The translations under genes and the position numbers were made by a program. 64,000 nucleotides of DNA from an uncultured Aliiroseovarius sp. (GTDB lineage: Bacteria > Pseudomonadota > Alphaproteobacteria > Rhodobacterales > Rhodobacteraceae): assembly GCF_947497285.1 (NCBI RefSeq), contig NZ_CANMFT010000006.1, forward strand, positions 1-64,000. Direction: 5' to 3'. Shown here piece after piece: positions 8,776 through 18,315 of the stretch. The first letter of the stretch is position 1. Each line of letters opens with the position of its first letter. Under the pieces are notes generated by a model, which was not told where the DNA came from, ran no database searches, and saw only the letters and a program-made list of their open reading frames with translations.

Positions 8776-9422
8776 TGGGCATCTCCTTCAAGGGGGGCCA
8801 ATCCCGCACACAGAATTTGCAGGTGGTTTTCAACCAATTCGTCCAGCTGCAAACCTCCGTCAGGGGCAACGCTGAAGACTTCGAACAAGATGATATGGGC
8901 GATGATCGGCCCCATCACAGATCGCGCAGTCAGCTCGGGGTCGATCGGTCGGATATGCCCCCCCTGAACCCCTTGCGCCAACAGCGCCGCGATGGCGGGC
9001 AGCGCACGAAACAGCACCTTGTCGCGAAACAAGCTTGCCAGTTGGGGCGCGATCGAGGCTTCGCGCAGGATGATCATCGGCACGGCCCGCACGGCGTCAT
9101 CACTGAGCGCCTGCCCGACCTGTCGCAGAAACATCGCCAAAACAGGTCGGGGGTCGCCTTTATACCCCTGCATCGCGTCGAAAACAGATCCGGTCAACGG
9201 GGCGATGGCGCGTTCGACCAGTGCTTCCAGAATGGCATCTTTCGACGTGAAATACAGATAGACAGTGCCCTTTGAAAACCCGGCCCGACGCGCGATCTGG
9301 TCGACCGTGGTTTGAGAGAAGCCTTTTTCGGTGAACAGAGCGAGCGCTGCGTCCAAAACCTCATCCGGGCGCGCCTCGGCGCGACGGCGAAACTTTGGCT
9401 CTTTGGGTTTGAATGCTGTCAT
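8772..9422 (-). CDS. TetR family repressor of the efflux operon
   Basis: This 216-residue regulator has an N-terminal TetR helix-turn-helix (FTEKGFSQTTVDQIARRAGF, followed by SKGTVYLYFTSKDAILEAL) at about residues 26-65. A divergent ligand-binding C-terminal domain follows. The ATG at 9422 is chosen over the longer open frame to 9536, because the extension would run through the palindromic operator-like site and lacks family character. It is the first gene of the leftward efflux operon, and the palindrome at 9433-9452 begins 10 bases upstream of its start. This arrangement is typical of a self-repressing local regulator that also controls the transporter genes. The inducer is unknown. Confidence 0.9.
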   Translation of the reverse strand: MTAFKPKEPKFRRRAEARPDEVLDAALALFTEKGFSQTTVDQIARRAGFSKGTVYLYFTSKDAILEALVERAIAPLTGSVFDAMQGYKGDPRPVLAMFLRQVGQALSDDAVRAVPMIILREASIAPQLASLFRDKVLFRALPAIAALLAQGVQGGHIRPIDPELTARSVMGPIIAHIILFEVFSVAPDGGLQLDELVENHLQILCAGLAPLEGDAQ

Positions 9423-9432
9423 GCTTTCATTA

Positions 9433-9452
9433 ATAACTGACTGGTCAGTTAT
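9433..9452. promoter_or_regulatory. Operator-like palindrome before the TetR efflux operon
   Basis: Two perfect 9-base arms, ATAACTGAC (9433-9441) and GTCAGTTAT (9444-9452), are separated by TG. The site lies 10 bases upstream of the tetR start. Its length, symmetry and position fit a TetR-family dimer site. Binding itself is inferred. Confidence 0.75.
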
Positions 9453-9514
9453 ATAAAGGGAAAAGTGTGCTGCCTTGCGTAAGCGCCTTGCCAAGCAACG
9501 CTTGCCGGCGTCGG

Positions 9515-10282
9515 CTACTTCTGGAAAACCGCCCAATAAACACCTGCCACCAAGACACCGCCGCCAACGATGTTGCCAAGGGTCACAAAGATGAGGTTGC
9601 GTAGAAAGCCCAACACATCATAGGCCACGATACCTTCAAACATGGCGACCGGAACCACATACATATTGGCAACCGAGTGCTCGAACCCGACGGCAACGAA
9701 GGCGGCAATGGGCAGCAAGACCGCCACAACCTTGCCCGTTACAGTGTGCGCCGCATAGCTCATCCATACCGCCAAACAGACCAGCATGTTGCACAATATG
9801 CCGCGAAAAAGCGCCTCTGTCGCTGTCAGGTCCAGCTTGGCCTGCGCCATCGCAGCGGCTGTCGTGGAAAGGTTGGCGCTGTCCAAGACCCCTGACTGCA
9901 CGACAAAAGCGGCGATCATCAACGCGCCGACAAGGTTGCCCGCATACACGATCGTCCAGTTGCGCATCATCGCCGCAAGCGTGAAGTCCTGGTTGAGCCA
10001 TGGCAGGACCATCAAGGTATTGCCGGTGAACAGCTCACCGCCCGCCACCAACACCAGCACAAGCCCGACCGAAAAAGCCAGTCCCCCGATCAGACGTGTC
10101 GGCCCAGCGCCAAAGGAGCTGTCGGAGATCACAAGCGTGTAAAACAGTGCGCCCAAGGCAATGAAAGCCCCTGCCATCAGTGCAAGTAAGGCAAGTTGCC
10201 GTGTGGTGTTCTGACTTTTGGCAAGGCCAATTGTGGCGACTCGTTCGGCAATCTGCGCCGGGGTTCGGGCTTCCATGTCCAT
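9515..10282 (-). CDS. Formate/nitrite transporter (FNT) family channel
   Basis: This 255-residue protein has six predicted membrane helices and FNT landmarks: LALMAGAFIALGALFYTLV early, AGGELFTGNTLMV in the second repeat half and VGFEHSVANMYVVPVAMFEG in the later half, which has the family histidine. FNT channels carry formate, nitrite, hydrosulfide or related small anions, so the substrate cannot be fixed here. The ATG at 10282 follows AAGAGGGTG, a good ribosome-binding site. An in-frame GTG at 10288 and an ATG at 10276 are alternatives. The gene lies 10 bases downstream of PEP synthase on the same strand. Co-transcription would link small-acid handling with PEP formation from pyruvate. Confidence 0.85.
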   Translation of the reverse strand: MDMEARTPAQIAERVATIGLAKSQNTTRQLALLALMAGAFIALGALFYTLVISDSSFGAGPTRLIGGLAFSVGLVLVLVAGGELFTGNTLMVLPWLNQDFTLAAMMRNWTIVYAGNLVGALMIAAFVVQSGVLDSANLSTTAAAMAQAKLDLTATEALFRGILCNMLVCLAVWMSYAAHTVTGKVVAVLLPIAAFVAVGFEHSVANMYVVPVAMFEGIVAYDVLGFLRNLIFVTLGNIVGGGVLVAGVYWAVFQK

Positions 10283-10292
10283 ATGCACCCTC

Positions 10293-12692
10293 TTATGTGC
10301 GCTTTGATTTGCGATGCTCTGCGGCCGCCACGTTCTGCTTCACGTTCAGAAAACTGTCAGGCGTGACAGATATCGAATCGATCCCAAAGCCGACAAGCGT
10401 GCGCGCATAGCCGGGGTCGTTGCTGGGCGCCTGACCGCAAAAGCCAACCTTCGACCCAACGGCATGCGCCTCGCGGATCACGGTTTCGATCATCCACAAC
10501 ACCGCAGGGTCATTTTCGCGAAACAAAGGAGCCAGCAATTCGGAATCGCGGTCAATGCCAAGGGTCAGCTGGGTCAGATCATTCGACCCGATCGAGAAAC
10601 CGTCAAACCGCTTGGCAAATTCTCGCGCCAGAATGACATTCGATGGCACCTCGCACATCACATAGACCTGAAGCCCGTTCACCCCGCGTTCCAACCCGTT
10701 CTCGGCCATGACCCGCAGCACATCGTCTGCTTCAGCCGGGGTGCGGCAGAACGGGATCATCACGATGGCATTGTCAAACCCCATTTCTTCGCGCAGTCGA
10801 CGAATGGCACGGCATTCAAGGGCAAACCCCTCGCGGTATTCATCCGAGTAATACCGCGAAGCACCACGGAACCCGATCATCGGGTTTTCCTCGTGCGGCT
10901 CGAACTGGCGTCCGCCCAGCAAATCGGCATATTCGTTGGTCTTGAAATCGCTCATTCGAATGATGACCGGTTTGGGATGGCACACAGCCGCGATCCGCGA
11001 CAAGCCACGCGCCAGTTGATCAACGAAATATTGCGGCTTGTCGTCATACCCGCTTGTCAGCTCTTCGATGGCCTCACGCGCGGCCGCGTCCTTCAGCGCG
11101 TCAAACTTCACCAGCGCCATAGGGTGCACCTTCACGGCCGAGTTTACCACAAATTCCATCCGCGCAAGGCCAACACCCGCGACAGGCAGGCGCCACCACC
11201 GGAATGCGGCAGCCGGGTTGGCGATGTTTAACATCACGTCCGTCGTCGTGTCGGGCACTGCGTCAAGGCGTTGCTCTTCCACGCTTATTTCGGCGTGGCC
11301 TGCATAGACGAACCCATCCTCGCCCTCTGCGCAGGACACGGTGATTTCCTGTTCGTCATGCAACACATGCGTGGCATCGCCACAACCGACAATCGCGGGC
11401 AACCCCAGTTCTCGGCTGACGATAGCCGCATGAGATGTCCGGCCCCCATGATCGGTCACGATGGCCGCTGCGCGCTTCATGATCGGCACCCAATCCGGGT
11501 CGGTGGTCGAGGTCACGAGGATCGCGCCGTCGACAAAACGGTCGATATCTGCCGCCGTCTCGATCAGGCAGACCTGACCGTTGACAGCCGCCTCGCCTAC
11601 GCTGAGACCCGTCAACAGCACCTCTCCCGTGCCAGACACGCTGTAGGATTTCAATGCCCCCGCTTCGACCCGCGACTGCACGGTTTCTGGGCGGGCCTGA
11701 ACGATGAACAACGCGCCGCTGTTTCCATCCTTGGCCCATTCCATATCCATTGGCTGACCATAATGGTCCTCGATCGTGCGCGCATGCCGGGCGAGTTCAA
11801 GGATCTCATCATCTGACAGCACAAAAGCCGCGCGTTCTGCCTTTGAGGTGGGCACATTGCGGATATCGCCCCCGCTGGCCCCGGCATAGATCATTTTCTT
11901 TTCTTTTGCCCCAAGCCGCTTTTCAAGGATCGGGGTCAGCGAGGGGTCATCCAGAAATGGCTTGAAGGCCTGATATTCGTCCGGGTTAACGGCGCCTTGA
12001 ACGACGTTTTCGCCAAGCCCCCAAGCCGCGCTGATCATCACCGTCTTATCAAAGCCGGTTTCCGTATCGATCGAGAACATGACCCCAGACCCTCCAATGT
12101 CCGAGCGCACCATCTGCTGGACCCCGACCGACAACGCCACCTTGGCGTAATCAAACCCCTTCAGCTGGCGGTATGTGATCGCACGATCGGTAAAAAGTGA
12201 TGCAAAACACCGGCGACAGGCGTGCAGCAACGCCGCCTCGCCGCGAACGTTCAGGAACGTTTCCTGCTGACCGGCGAAACTCGCGTCCGGCAAATCCTCG
12301 GCAGTGGCGCTGGAACGCACGGCAACGGGCAAATCCGTGACACCAGAGCGCGCACCCAGATCGCGGTAGGCCGTGCGGATATCCGCCTCAAGATCGTCGG
12401 GTAAGTCGCCCTCAACAATGGATTTTCGGATTGCTTGCCCGGCCTCCTGCAAGGTTAGCTTCCCAGCCCCCAGCCTGTCCATCAGATCGGTGATCCGCAC
12501 GCCCAGATCGTTGGCCGCCAGAAACGACCGGAATGCGTTGGCCGTGGTGGCAAAGCCCGGCGGCACCTGCACACCACGTTTGCCCAATTCTCGCACCATT
12601 TCGCCCAATGACGCGTTCTTGCCGCCGACAATGTCAACGTCTCCCCGCTTCAACTCCTCAAAGAAAACTACGGTTTGATCCTTCAGCGACAT
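10293..12692 (-). CDS. ppsA: Phosphoenolpyruvate synthase
   Basis: This 799-residue enzyme converts pyruvate, ATP and water to PEP, AMP and phosphate. The N-terminal ATP-binding domain starts [20 protein letters not shown] and includes [20 protein letters not shown]. The swivelling phosphohistidine domain contains [20 protein letters not shown] with the catalytic histidine. The C-terminal barrel contains [20 protein letters not shown]. The length and domain order match bacterial PpsA. The ATG at 12692 follows a strong GGGAGG site. The gene is followed at 10 bases by the FNT channel gene and diverges from the P-type ATPase gene. No dedicated PEP synthase regulatory protein gene is seen alongside. 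Confidence 0.95.
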   Translation of the reverse strand: MSLKDQTVVFFEELKRGDVDIVGGKNASLGEMVRELGKRGVQVPPGFATTANAFRSFLAANDLGVRITDLMDRLGAGKLTLQEAGQAIRKSIVEGDLPDDLEADIRTAYRDLGARSGVTDLPVAVRSSATAEDLPDASFAGQQETFLNVRGEAALLHACRRCFASLFTDRAITYRQLKGFDYAKVALSVGVQQMVRSDIGGSGVMFSIDTETGFDKTVMISAAWGLGENVVQGAVNPDEYQAFKPFLDDPSLTPILEKRLGAKEKKMIYAGASGGDIRNVPTSKAERAAFVLSDDEILELARHARTIEDHYGQPMDMEWAKDGNSGALFIVQARPETVQSRVEAGALKSYSVSGTGEVLLTGLSVGEAAVNGQVCLIETAADIDRFVDGAILVTSTTDPDWVPIMKRAAAIVTDHGGRTSHAAIVSRELGLPAIVGCGDATHVLHDEQEITVSCAEGEDGFVYAGHAEISVEEQRLDAVPDTTTDVMLNIANPAAAFRWWRLPVAGVGLARMEFVVNSAVKVHPMALVKFDALKDAAAREAIEELTSGYDDKPQYFVDQLARGLSRIAAVCHPKPVIIRMSDFKTNEYADLLGGRQFEPHEENPMIGFRGASRYYSDEYREGFALECRAIRRLREEMGFDNAIVMIPFCRTPAEADDVLRVMAENGLERGVNGLQVYVMCEVPSNVILAREFAKRFDGFSIGSNDLTQLTLGIDRDSELLAPLFRENDPAVLWMIETVIREAHAVGSKVGFCGQAPSNDPGYARTLVGFGIDSISVTPDSFLNVKQNVAAAEHRKSKRT

Positions 12693-12889
12693 CGCAACCT
12701 CCCTGCGTCATGAATTCGCCAAAGGATAGCCGGTTTGGCTGCCTGCCGGTATGATCCGCGTCAAGGCCGGGCCAAGCGATTCGTGCCCGATGTCAGGTGG
12801 TCACCGTCCCCCGCCCAGACGCCTCGCCCATCGCGCGACGGTTGATCAGGATCAACGCAAACGGCACAAGAACCCGCGCAAGTTAAGCC

Positions 12890-15499
12890 ATGACGCAACG
12901 CGAGACCAAGACCTTGCCAGCCAAGGGCGCCGCGGCCACAGGCCTGTCGCGTGCCGAGGTTGAAACCCGGCGTGCGACGCATGGCTGGAACGAGCTTCCG
13001 CAGCCTCCGACCACGCCCCCCATCACCGTGTTCATCCGTCAGTTTACCAATTTTCTGGTGGTCATCCTGATCCTTGCCGCGGTGATCGCCTTCTTCGTCG
13101 GTGATCCGGTCGACACGCTGGCGATTGGATTGGTCATCATGTTGAACGGCGTGCTGGGCTTTGTGCAGGAATGGCGCGCCGAAACGGCATTGATCGCCCT
13201 GCGCAAGATGCTGAGCACCCACACAACCGTCGTGCGTGACGGGCAGGAAGTGACCATCGACCCGCGCGAGCTGGTGCCCGATGACCTGATCCTGCTGGCA
13301 ACCGGTAACCGCGTGCCCGCCGACGCGCGCCTGACGCACGCCTTGCAACTGAAATGCGACGAAAGCGTGCTGACCGGGGAAAGCCTGCCGGTCGAGAAAA
13401 GCACCGATCCATCTGAAGGCCACGACCTTTTCGCCGGCACCACGATCGTTTCAGGCCGCGCCGAAGCCATCGTGACAGCCATCGGCGCGGCGACGGAATT
13501 TGGCAAGATCGCCACCCTGACAAGCACCGCCCAGCGCGCCAAGACCGGGTTGCAAACGCAACTGGACCGCTTGGCGCGTCAGTTGGGGATAGCCGCCATC
13601 CTGATCGCTGGCTTTGTCTTTGCTTTGGGGATTTACCAACAGCAAGACCCCGTTGTAATCTTCATGACCGCCTTGTCGCTTGCCGTGGCGATGGTGCCCG
13701 AAGGCCTGCCAGCCGTCGTGACGATTACACTGGCCCTTGGCGCGGCCGCGATGGCGCGTCGCAATGCCCTTGCCCGCCGCCTGCAAGCGGTCGAGACATT
13801 GGGCGCGGCCTCCGTGATCTGCACGGATAAGACCGGCACATTGACAGAAAACATGATGACAGCGACACGGGTCTGGACCCCGGATCGCTCCTATGAGGTC
13901 ACCGGAAGCGGCTATGACCCCACGGGTCACATCGCCTATCAGGGGCAGCGTCTGCGCGCCTCGGACGATCCGGGTCTGGCGCGGCTTCTCACGGCGGTCC
14001 TGACCTGTTCACACGCGCGCCTGAGCCGACAGGGCGACAGTTGGTCGATGACCGGCGAACCCACCGAAGGCGCTTTGGTCACATTGGCTTACAAGGGCTG
14101 GTGCACGGCGCTTGACAGCACCGACGTTCTGCACGAACTGCCCTTCACGAGCGAACGCAAGCGCATGAGCGTTCTGGCTAGGACCGACGCCGGGCATATG
14201 GTCTTCACCAAAGGCGCGCCGGAACAGGTGCTGGACGTGTGTGACCAGGTGCAGGAGGGGGCGAACGCCCGCAAGCTAGGCGACCGCGACGTGGCCCTGA
14301 TCAGCGAAAGCTATCACCAGATGGCCGAGGACGGGCTTCGTGTGATCGCGGTTGCTGCCCGCCCGACGACGTCCGAGGACTGCCGGGAAGCCGGGCTGAT
14401 CTTCTTGGGGTTGGTCGGCCTGATCGACCCCCCCCGCGCCGAGGTTAAATCAGCGATAGCCTCTACGCGGTCCGCTGGCATTCGGGTAATCATGATCACC
14501 GGCGATGGACCGGTCACGGCCCGTGCCATTGCCCGCGCGGTCGGCCTGCCCGTTGCCCAAACGATGACCGGGGACGAACTGGATGCGCTGACCCCAGAGG
14601 CGTTGTCCAGGGCTCTGACGACAGACATTCTTTTTGCGCGCACCCAACCCATTCACAAACTGAAGATTGTGCAGGCGCTACAGGCGCAGGGCCAAGTGGT
14701 CGCCATGACTGGCGATGGGGTGAATGATGCCCCTGCCCTGAAAACAGCGGATATTGGCGTTGCCATGGGGGTTCGCGGCACGGAAGTTGCGAAAGATGCC
14801 TCGGACCTTGTGCTGCTGGACGACAATTTCGCAACCATCGTAAACGCCATCGAAGAAGGTCGGCGGCAATTTGCGAACATCCGTAAATTCGTGCGCTACC
14901 TTCTGGCCTCGAACGCGGGAGAGGTGGTGGCTCTGGTGGTAAACATCCTGATCGGCGGTCCGCTGATCTTTCTTGCCACGCAAATCCTGTGGATGAACCT
15001 TGTCACCGACGGCGTCACCGCAGTGGCGCTTGGACTGGAAAAGACCGAGCCCGACCAGATGGATCACCGCCCCCGGCAGAAGTCCACACCGATCCTTGGC
15101 AAAACCGGCGTGGCCGTCATTTTGGGGTTTGGGCTCTATACCGGCTTGGCGAGCCTCTTTGTCTTTACACATTTTCTGGCGGTTGATGTCACGCAGGCCC
15201 GCACTGCAGCCTTCACAGCGATGGTCTTCTTCGAAAAGTTCAGCGTCTTCGCGTTTCGGTCGCTGCATCACCCGTGCTGGCGCATTGGCTGGTTGTCGAA
15301 CCCGCTCTTGATCGGTGCACTGACGATCACGTTGGGCGCACAGATCGCAGCCGTCTATTGGCCGCCGCTGCAAACTCTGTTGCACACAGGACCGCTGCAG
15401 ACCGACCATTGGGTCATGATCCTTGCCCTGACCGCCCCCATTTTGCTGGTTCCAGAGATCTTCAAGTCGCTTGCGCGTCGCAGATACGCCAAGGCCTGA
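12890..15499 (+). CDS. P2-type cation-transporting ATPase, SERCA/PMR1-like
   Basis: This 869-residue P-type ATPase carries the TGES loop (ESVLTGESLPVEK), the phosphorylation site ICTDKTGTLTEN and the hinge MTGDGVNDAPALK. Membrane-helix residues that bind calcium in SERCA appear conserved: VAMVPEGLPAV in M4, SNAGEVVALV in M5 and NLVTDGVTAVALG in M6. This makes Ca2+ (or Mn2+) export the most likely role, although many bacterial relatives are annotated only as cation ATPases. The ATG at 12890 lies in a GC-rich leader with a weak ribosome-binding site. The gene diverges from ppsA. The conclusion on ion rests on residue comparison from memory of the SERCA family. Confidence 0.85.
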   Translation: MTQRETKTLPAKGAAATGLSRAEVETRRATHGWNELPQPPTTPPITVFIRQFTNFLVVILILAAVIAFFVGDPVDTLAIGLVIMLNGVLGFVQEWRAETALIALRKMLSTHTTVVRDGQEVTIDPRELVPDDLILLATGNRVPADARLTHALQLKCDESVLTGESLPVEKSTDPSEGHDLFAGTTIVSGRAEAIVTAIGAATEFGKIATLTSTAQRAKTGLQTQLDRLARQLGIAAILIAGFVFALGIYQQQDPVVIFMTALSLAVAMVPEGLPAVVTITLALGAAAMARRNALARRLQAVETLGAASVICTDKTGTLTENMMTATRVWTPDRSYEVTGSGYDPTGHIAYQGQRLRASDDPGLARLLTAVLTCSHARLSRQGDSWSMTGEPTEGALVTLAYKGWCTALDSTDVLHELPFTSERKRMSVLARTDAGHMVFTKGAPEQVLDVCDQVQEGANARKLGDRDVALISESYHQMAEDGLRVIAVAARPTTSEDCREAGLIFLGLVGLIDPPRAEVKSAIASTRSAGIRVIMITGDGPVTARAIARAVGLPVAQTMTGDELDALTPEALSRALTTDILFARTQPIHKLKIVQALQAQGQVVAMTGDGVNDAPALKTADIGVAMGVRGTEVAKDASDLVLLDDNFATIVNAIEEGRRQFANIRKFVRYLLASNAGEVVALVVNILIGGPLIFLATQILWMNLVTDGVTAVALGLEKTEPDQMDHRPRQKSTPILGKTGVAVILGFGLYTGLASLFVFTHFLAVDVTQARTAAFTAMVFFEKFSVFAFRSLHHPCWRIGWLSNPLLIGALTITLGAQIAAVYWPPLQTLLHTGPLQTDHWVMILALTAPILLVPEIFKSLARRRYAKA

Positions 15500-15592
15500 G
15501 CCTCCCGCAGGTGCGCGCTGCATCGCCTTTATTAGGCGGCCCTGCTGCACTGTGCATTTGGGTTGTGAGGTGCTGCCCGGGGAAGAAAATAT

Positions 15593-15608
15593 TTTACCAT
15601 CTGGTAAA
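15593..15608. promoter_or_regulatory. RutR-like operator upstream of preTA
   Basis: The 16-base palindrome TTTACCA-TC-TGGTAAA lies 56 bases upstream of the preT start. The known E. coli RutR site is TTGACCA-NN-TGGTCAA, which differs only at one symmetric position in each arm. A RutR-like gene lies 3.6 kb downstream. The assignment is inferred from sequence similarity and context. Confidence 0.7.
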
Positions 15609-15663
15609 TTTTTTGATTCTGTGCCTTCATTGGTCCATCAAAATCAACAACAGGAATCAAAAA

Positions 15664-17004
15664 ATGGTTCATTCCAACAGGGAAAACGGAGTTTCTTCGG
15701 GTCGAATAGCGCCAGCCGACGTGCAAGCCAACTTCTCCGACCTCCATCCAGCTTATGACGAACACGAAGCGCTCGTGGCCGCAGATCGTTGCTATTTTTG
15801 CCACGACGCGCCCTGCATGACGGCGTGTCCGACCTCGATCGACATCCCGCTGTTCATCCGCCAGATCGCCACCGGAACGCCGGAAGCAGCGGCCAAGACC
15901 ATCCTTGACCAGAACATCCTGGGCGGCATGTGCGCGCGGGTCTGTCCGACCGAGACGCTCTGCGAAGAAGTGTGTGTGCGCGAAGTTGCCGAGGGCAAGC
16001 CCGTCGAAATCGGTCGTCTGCAACGCTTTGCCACCGATACATTGATGGCCAAGGGCGTGCACCCGTTCGTGCGTGCGGCTGAGACCGGCAAGCAGATTGC
16101 TGTCGTGGGCGCTGGCCCGTCCGGCCTTGCCTGCGCGCACCGCTTGGCGATGCTGGGCCACAACGTTGTGGTCTTCGAGGCGCTGTCCAAAGGGGGCGGT
16201 CTGAATGAATTTGGCATTGCTGCCTACAAATCCACCAACGACTTCGCCCAGAAGGAGTTGGACTGGCTGCTGTCGATTGGCGGGATCGAAATCCGCTATG
16301 ATCAACCGCTTGGCAAATCCGTCACGCTGGACGGGCTGCAAGATGATTTCGACGCGGTGTTTCTTGGCATGGGCCTGACCGCCGTCAACGCATTGCGTCT
16401 TGACGGTGAAGACAAAACCAACGTCACGGATGCCGTCGACTTCATCGCCGATCTGCGTCAGGCAAGCGACCTGACCGCCCTGCCCGTTGGCCGACGCGTC
16501 GTCGTCATCGGCGGCGGCATGACCGCGATTGACGCGGGCGTTCAGGCGAAACTGCTGGGCGCCGAGGACGTGACGATCGTTTACCGTCGCGGGCAAGAGG
16601 CCATGGCGGCGTCGCAATTCGAACAGGACTTGGCGCGGCAGAAAGGCGTGACGTTGATCTGCAATGCGACCCCGGTGGGGATCGAAGGCAACGGATCGCT
16701 GACTGCCGTGACCTTCGCCTATACCGAAACGCGCGATGGCAAGTTGGAGACGTTGGACGAGACCTTCACCCTGCCCGCCGATCAACTGTTCAAAGCCATC
16801 GGCCAGAAACTTGGTGATACGCCGGACGGGTTGACGCTGGACGGCGGCAAGATCGCGGTCAATGACGCGCAGAAAACCAACTTGGCAAATGTCTGGGCCG
16901 GGGGCGATTGCGCCTCGGGCGGGGACGACCTGACCGTCACCGCCGTTGCCGAAGGTCGCGATGCGGCCATGGACATCCACGCCACTCTGACAGGAGCAAG
17001 CTAA
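15664..17004 (+). CDS. preT: NAD-dependent dihydropyrimidine dehydrogenase, PreT subunit
   Basis: This 446-residue flavoprotein subunit transfers electrons from NAD(P)H for reduction of uracil and thymine. The N-terminal iron-sulfur region has RCYFCHDAPCMTACPTSIDI and MCARVCPTETLCEEVCVREV. An FAD-binding motif (AVVGAGPSGLACAHRLAMLG) and a nucleotide-binding motif (VVVIGGGMTAIDAGVQAKLL) follow, then the flavin-closing segment VWAGGDCASGGDDLTVTAVA. The start at 15664 (MVHSNREN) is chosen because the upstream open frame overlaps the ATPase gene and lacks homology. A CAGGA stretch lies about 10 bases before it. The stop overlaps the preA start by one base (TAATG). A RutR-like box lies in the promoter region. 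Confidence 0.93.
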   Translation: MVHSNRENGVSSGRIAPADVQANFSDLHPAYDEHEALVAADRCYFCHDAPCMTACPTSIDIPLFIRQIATGTPEAAAKTILDQNILGGMCARVCPTETLCEEVCVREVAEGKPVEIGRLQRFATDTLMAKGVHPFVRAAETGKQIAVVGAGPSGLACAHRLAMLGHNVVVFEALSKGGGLNEFGIAAYKSTNDFAQKELDWLLSIGGIEIRYDQPLGKSVTLDGLQDDFDAVFLGMGLTAVNALRLDGEDKTNVTDAVDFIADLRQASDLTALPVGRRVVVIGGGMTAIDAGVQAKLLGAEDVTIVYRRGQEAMAASQFEQDLARQKGVTLICNATPVGIEGNGSLTAVTFAYTETRDGKLETLDETFTLPADQLFKAIGQKLGDTPDGLTLDGGKIAVNDAQKTNLANVWAGGDCASGGDDLTVTAVAEGRDAAMDIHATLTGAS

Positions 17005-18308
17005 TGGCCGACCTGACATCAAACTTTCTTGGAATTAAGTCACCCAACCCGTTCTGGCTGGCCTCGGCCCCGCCCACCGACAAGGAATACAATGTGCGCC
17101 GCGCGTTTGAGGCCGGATGGGGCGGTGTGGTCTGGAAAACACTTGGAGCCGAAGGGCCGCCCGTCGTCAACGTGAACGGGCCTCGTTACGGCGCAATCCA
17201 CGGGGCTGATCGCCGTCTTCTGGGTCTGAACAACATCGAGTTGATCACCGATCGCCCGCTTGAGGTGAACCTTGAGGAAATGACCCGTGTGAAGAAGGAC
17301 TATCCCGATCACGCGTTGATCGCCTCGGTCATGGTGCCGTGCGAAGAAGACGAATGGAAACGCATCATTCCGCGCATCGCCGAAACCGGCTGCGACGGGT
17401 TCGAGCTGAACTTCGGCTGTCCGCACGGGATGGCCGAACGCGGCATGGGATCGGCCGTCGGCCAGGTGCCGGAGTATATTGAGATGGTCACGCGCTGGTG
17501 CAAGGAAGCCACCGACCTGCCCGTCATCGTGAAGCTGACGCCCAACATCACCAACATCCTTCTGCCCGCGCAGGCGGCGAAAGATGGCGGCGCGGATGCG
17601 GTCAGTCTGATCAACACGATCAACTCGATCACCAACGTCAATCTGGACGCCATGGCGCCCGAACCGATGATCGACGGCAAAGGCACCCATGGCGGCTATT
17701 GCGGCCCGGCGGTGAAACCCATCGCCCTGAACATGGTGGCCGAGATTGCCCGCAACCCCGGCACGCATGGCTTGCCCATTTCGGGCATTGGCGGTGTGAC
17801 CACATGGCGCGATGCAGCCGAATTCATGGCGCTTGGCGCGGGCAACGTGCAGGTTTGCACGGCGGCGATGACCTATGGGTTCAAGGTGGTGCAGGAAATG
17901 ATCTCGGGCCTCAGCCAGTGGATGGATGAAAAGGGCTACACCTCAATCGAAGAAGTGGTCGGCCGTGCGGTGCCAAACGTGACCGACTGGCAATATCTGA
18001 ACCTGAACCACGTCACCAAGGCGCGCATTGACCAAGACGCTTGCATCCAATGCGGGCGCTGTTATGCAGCCTGCGAAGACACCTCGCACCAAGCGATCAG
18101 CATGTCCGAGGATCGCGTTTTCGACGTGAAAGACGACGAATGCGTGGCGTGTAACCTGTGTGTGAATGTCTGCCCGGTCGAGGGCTGCATCACCATGGAG
18201 ACCATCGCCCCTGGCGCTATGGATGAACGAACGGGAACGGTTGTGAAGGAAGACTATGCCAACTGGACGACCCACCCCAACAACCCAAGCGCCACAGCCG
18301 CCGAGTAA
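17004..18308 (+). CDS. preA: NAD-dependent dihydropyrimidine dehydrogenase, PreA subunit
   Basis: This 434-residue catalytic subunit reduces uracil to dihydrouracil in a PreT-PreA complex. The FMN-binding dihydroorotate-dehydrogenase-like barrel spans about residues 1-330, with FWLASAPPTDKEYNVRRAFE, FELNFGCPHGMAERGMG and GIGGVTTWRDAAEFMALGAG. A ferredoxin-like C-terminus with two 4Fe-4S motifs follows (CIQCGRCYAACEDTSH and CVACNLCVNVCPVEGC). The start is fixed by the one-base overlap with preT. The first step of the reductive pyrimidine pathway is therefore complete here. The next two steps are encoded at 21975-23429 and 20650-21897. Confidence 0.95.
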   Translation: MADLTSNFLGIKSPNPFWLASAPPTDKEYNVRRAFEAGWGGVVWKTLGAEGPPVVNVNGPRYGAIHGADRRLLGLNNIELITDRPLEVNLEEMTRVKKDYPDHALIASVMVPCEEDEWKRIIPRIAETGCDGFELNFGCPHGMAERGMGSAVGQVPEYIEMVTRWCKEATDLPVIVKLTPNITNILLPAQAAKDGGADAVSLINTINSITNVNLDAMAPEPMIDGKGTHGGYCGPAVKPIALNMVAEIARNPGTHGLPISGIGGVTTWRDAAEFMALGAGNVQVCTAAMTYGFKVVQEMISGLSQWMDEKGYTSIEEVVGRAVPNVTDWQYLNLNHVTKARIDQDACIQCGRCYAACEDTSHQAISMSEDRVFDVKDDECVACNLCVNVCPVEGCITMETIAPGAMDERTGTVVKEDYANWTTHPNNPSATAAE

Positions 18309-18315
18309 GGCTGGG

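Noticed and set aside
15532-17022. 496-codon open frame on the minus strand
   Set aside because: It lies antisense to preT, which has clear iron-sulfur and nucleotide motifs. The reverse frame is Arg/His/Gln-rich without any domain, as expected for high-GC shadow frames.
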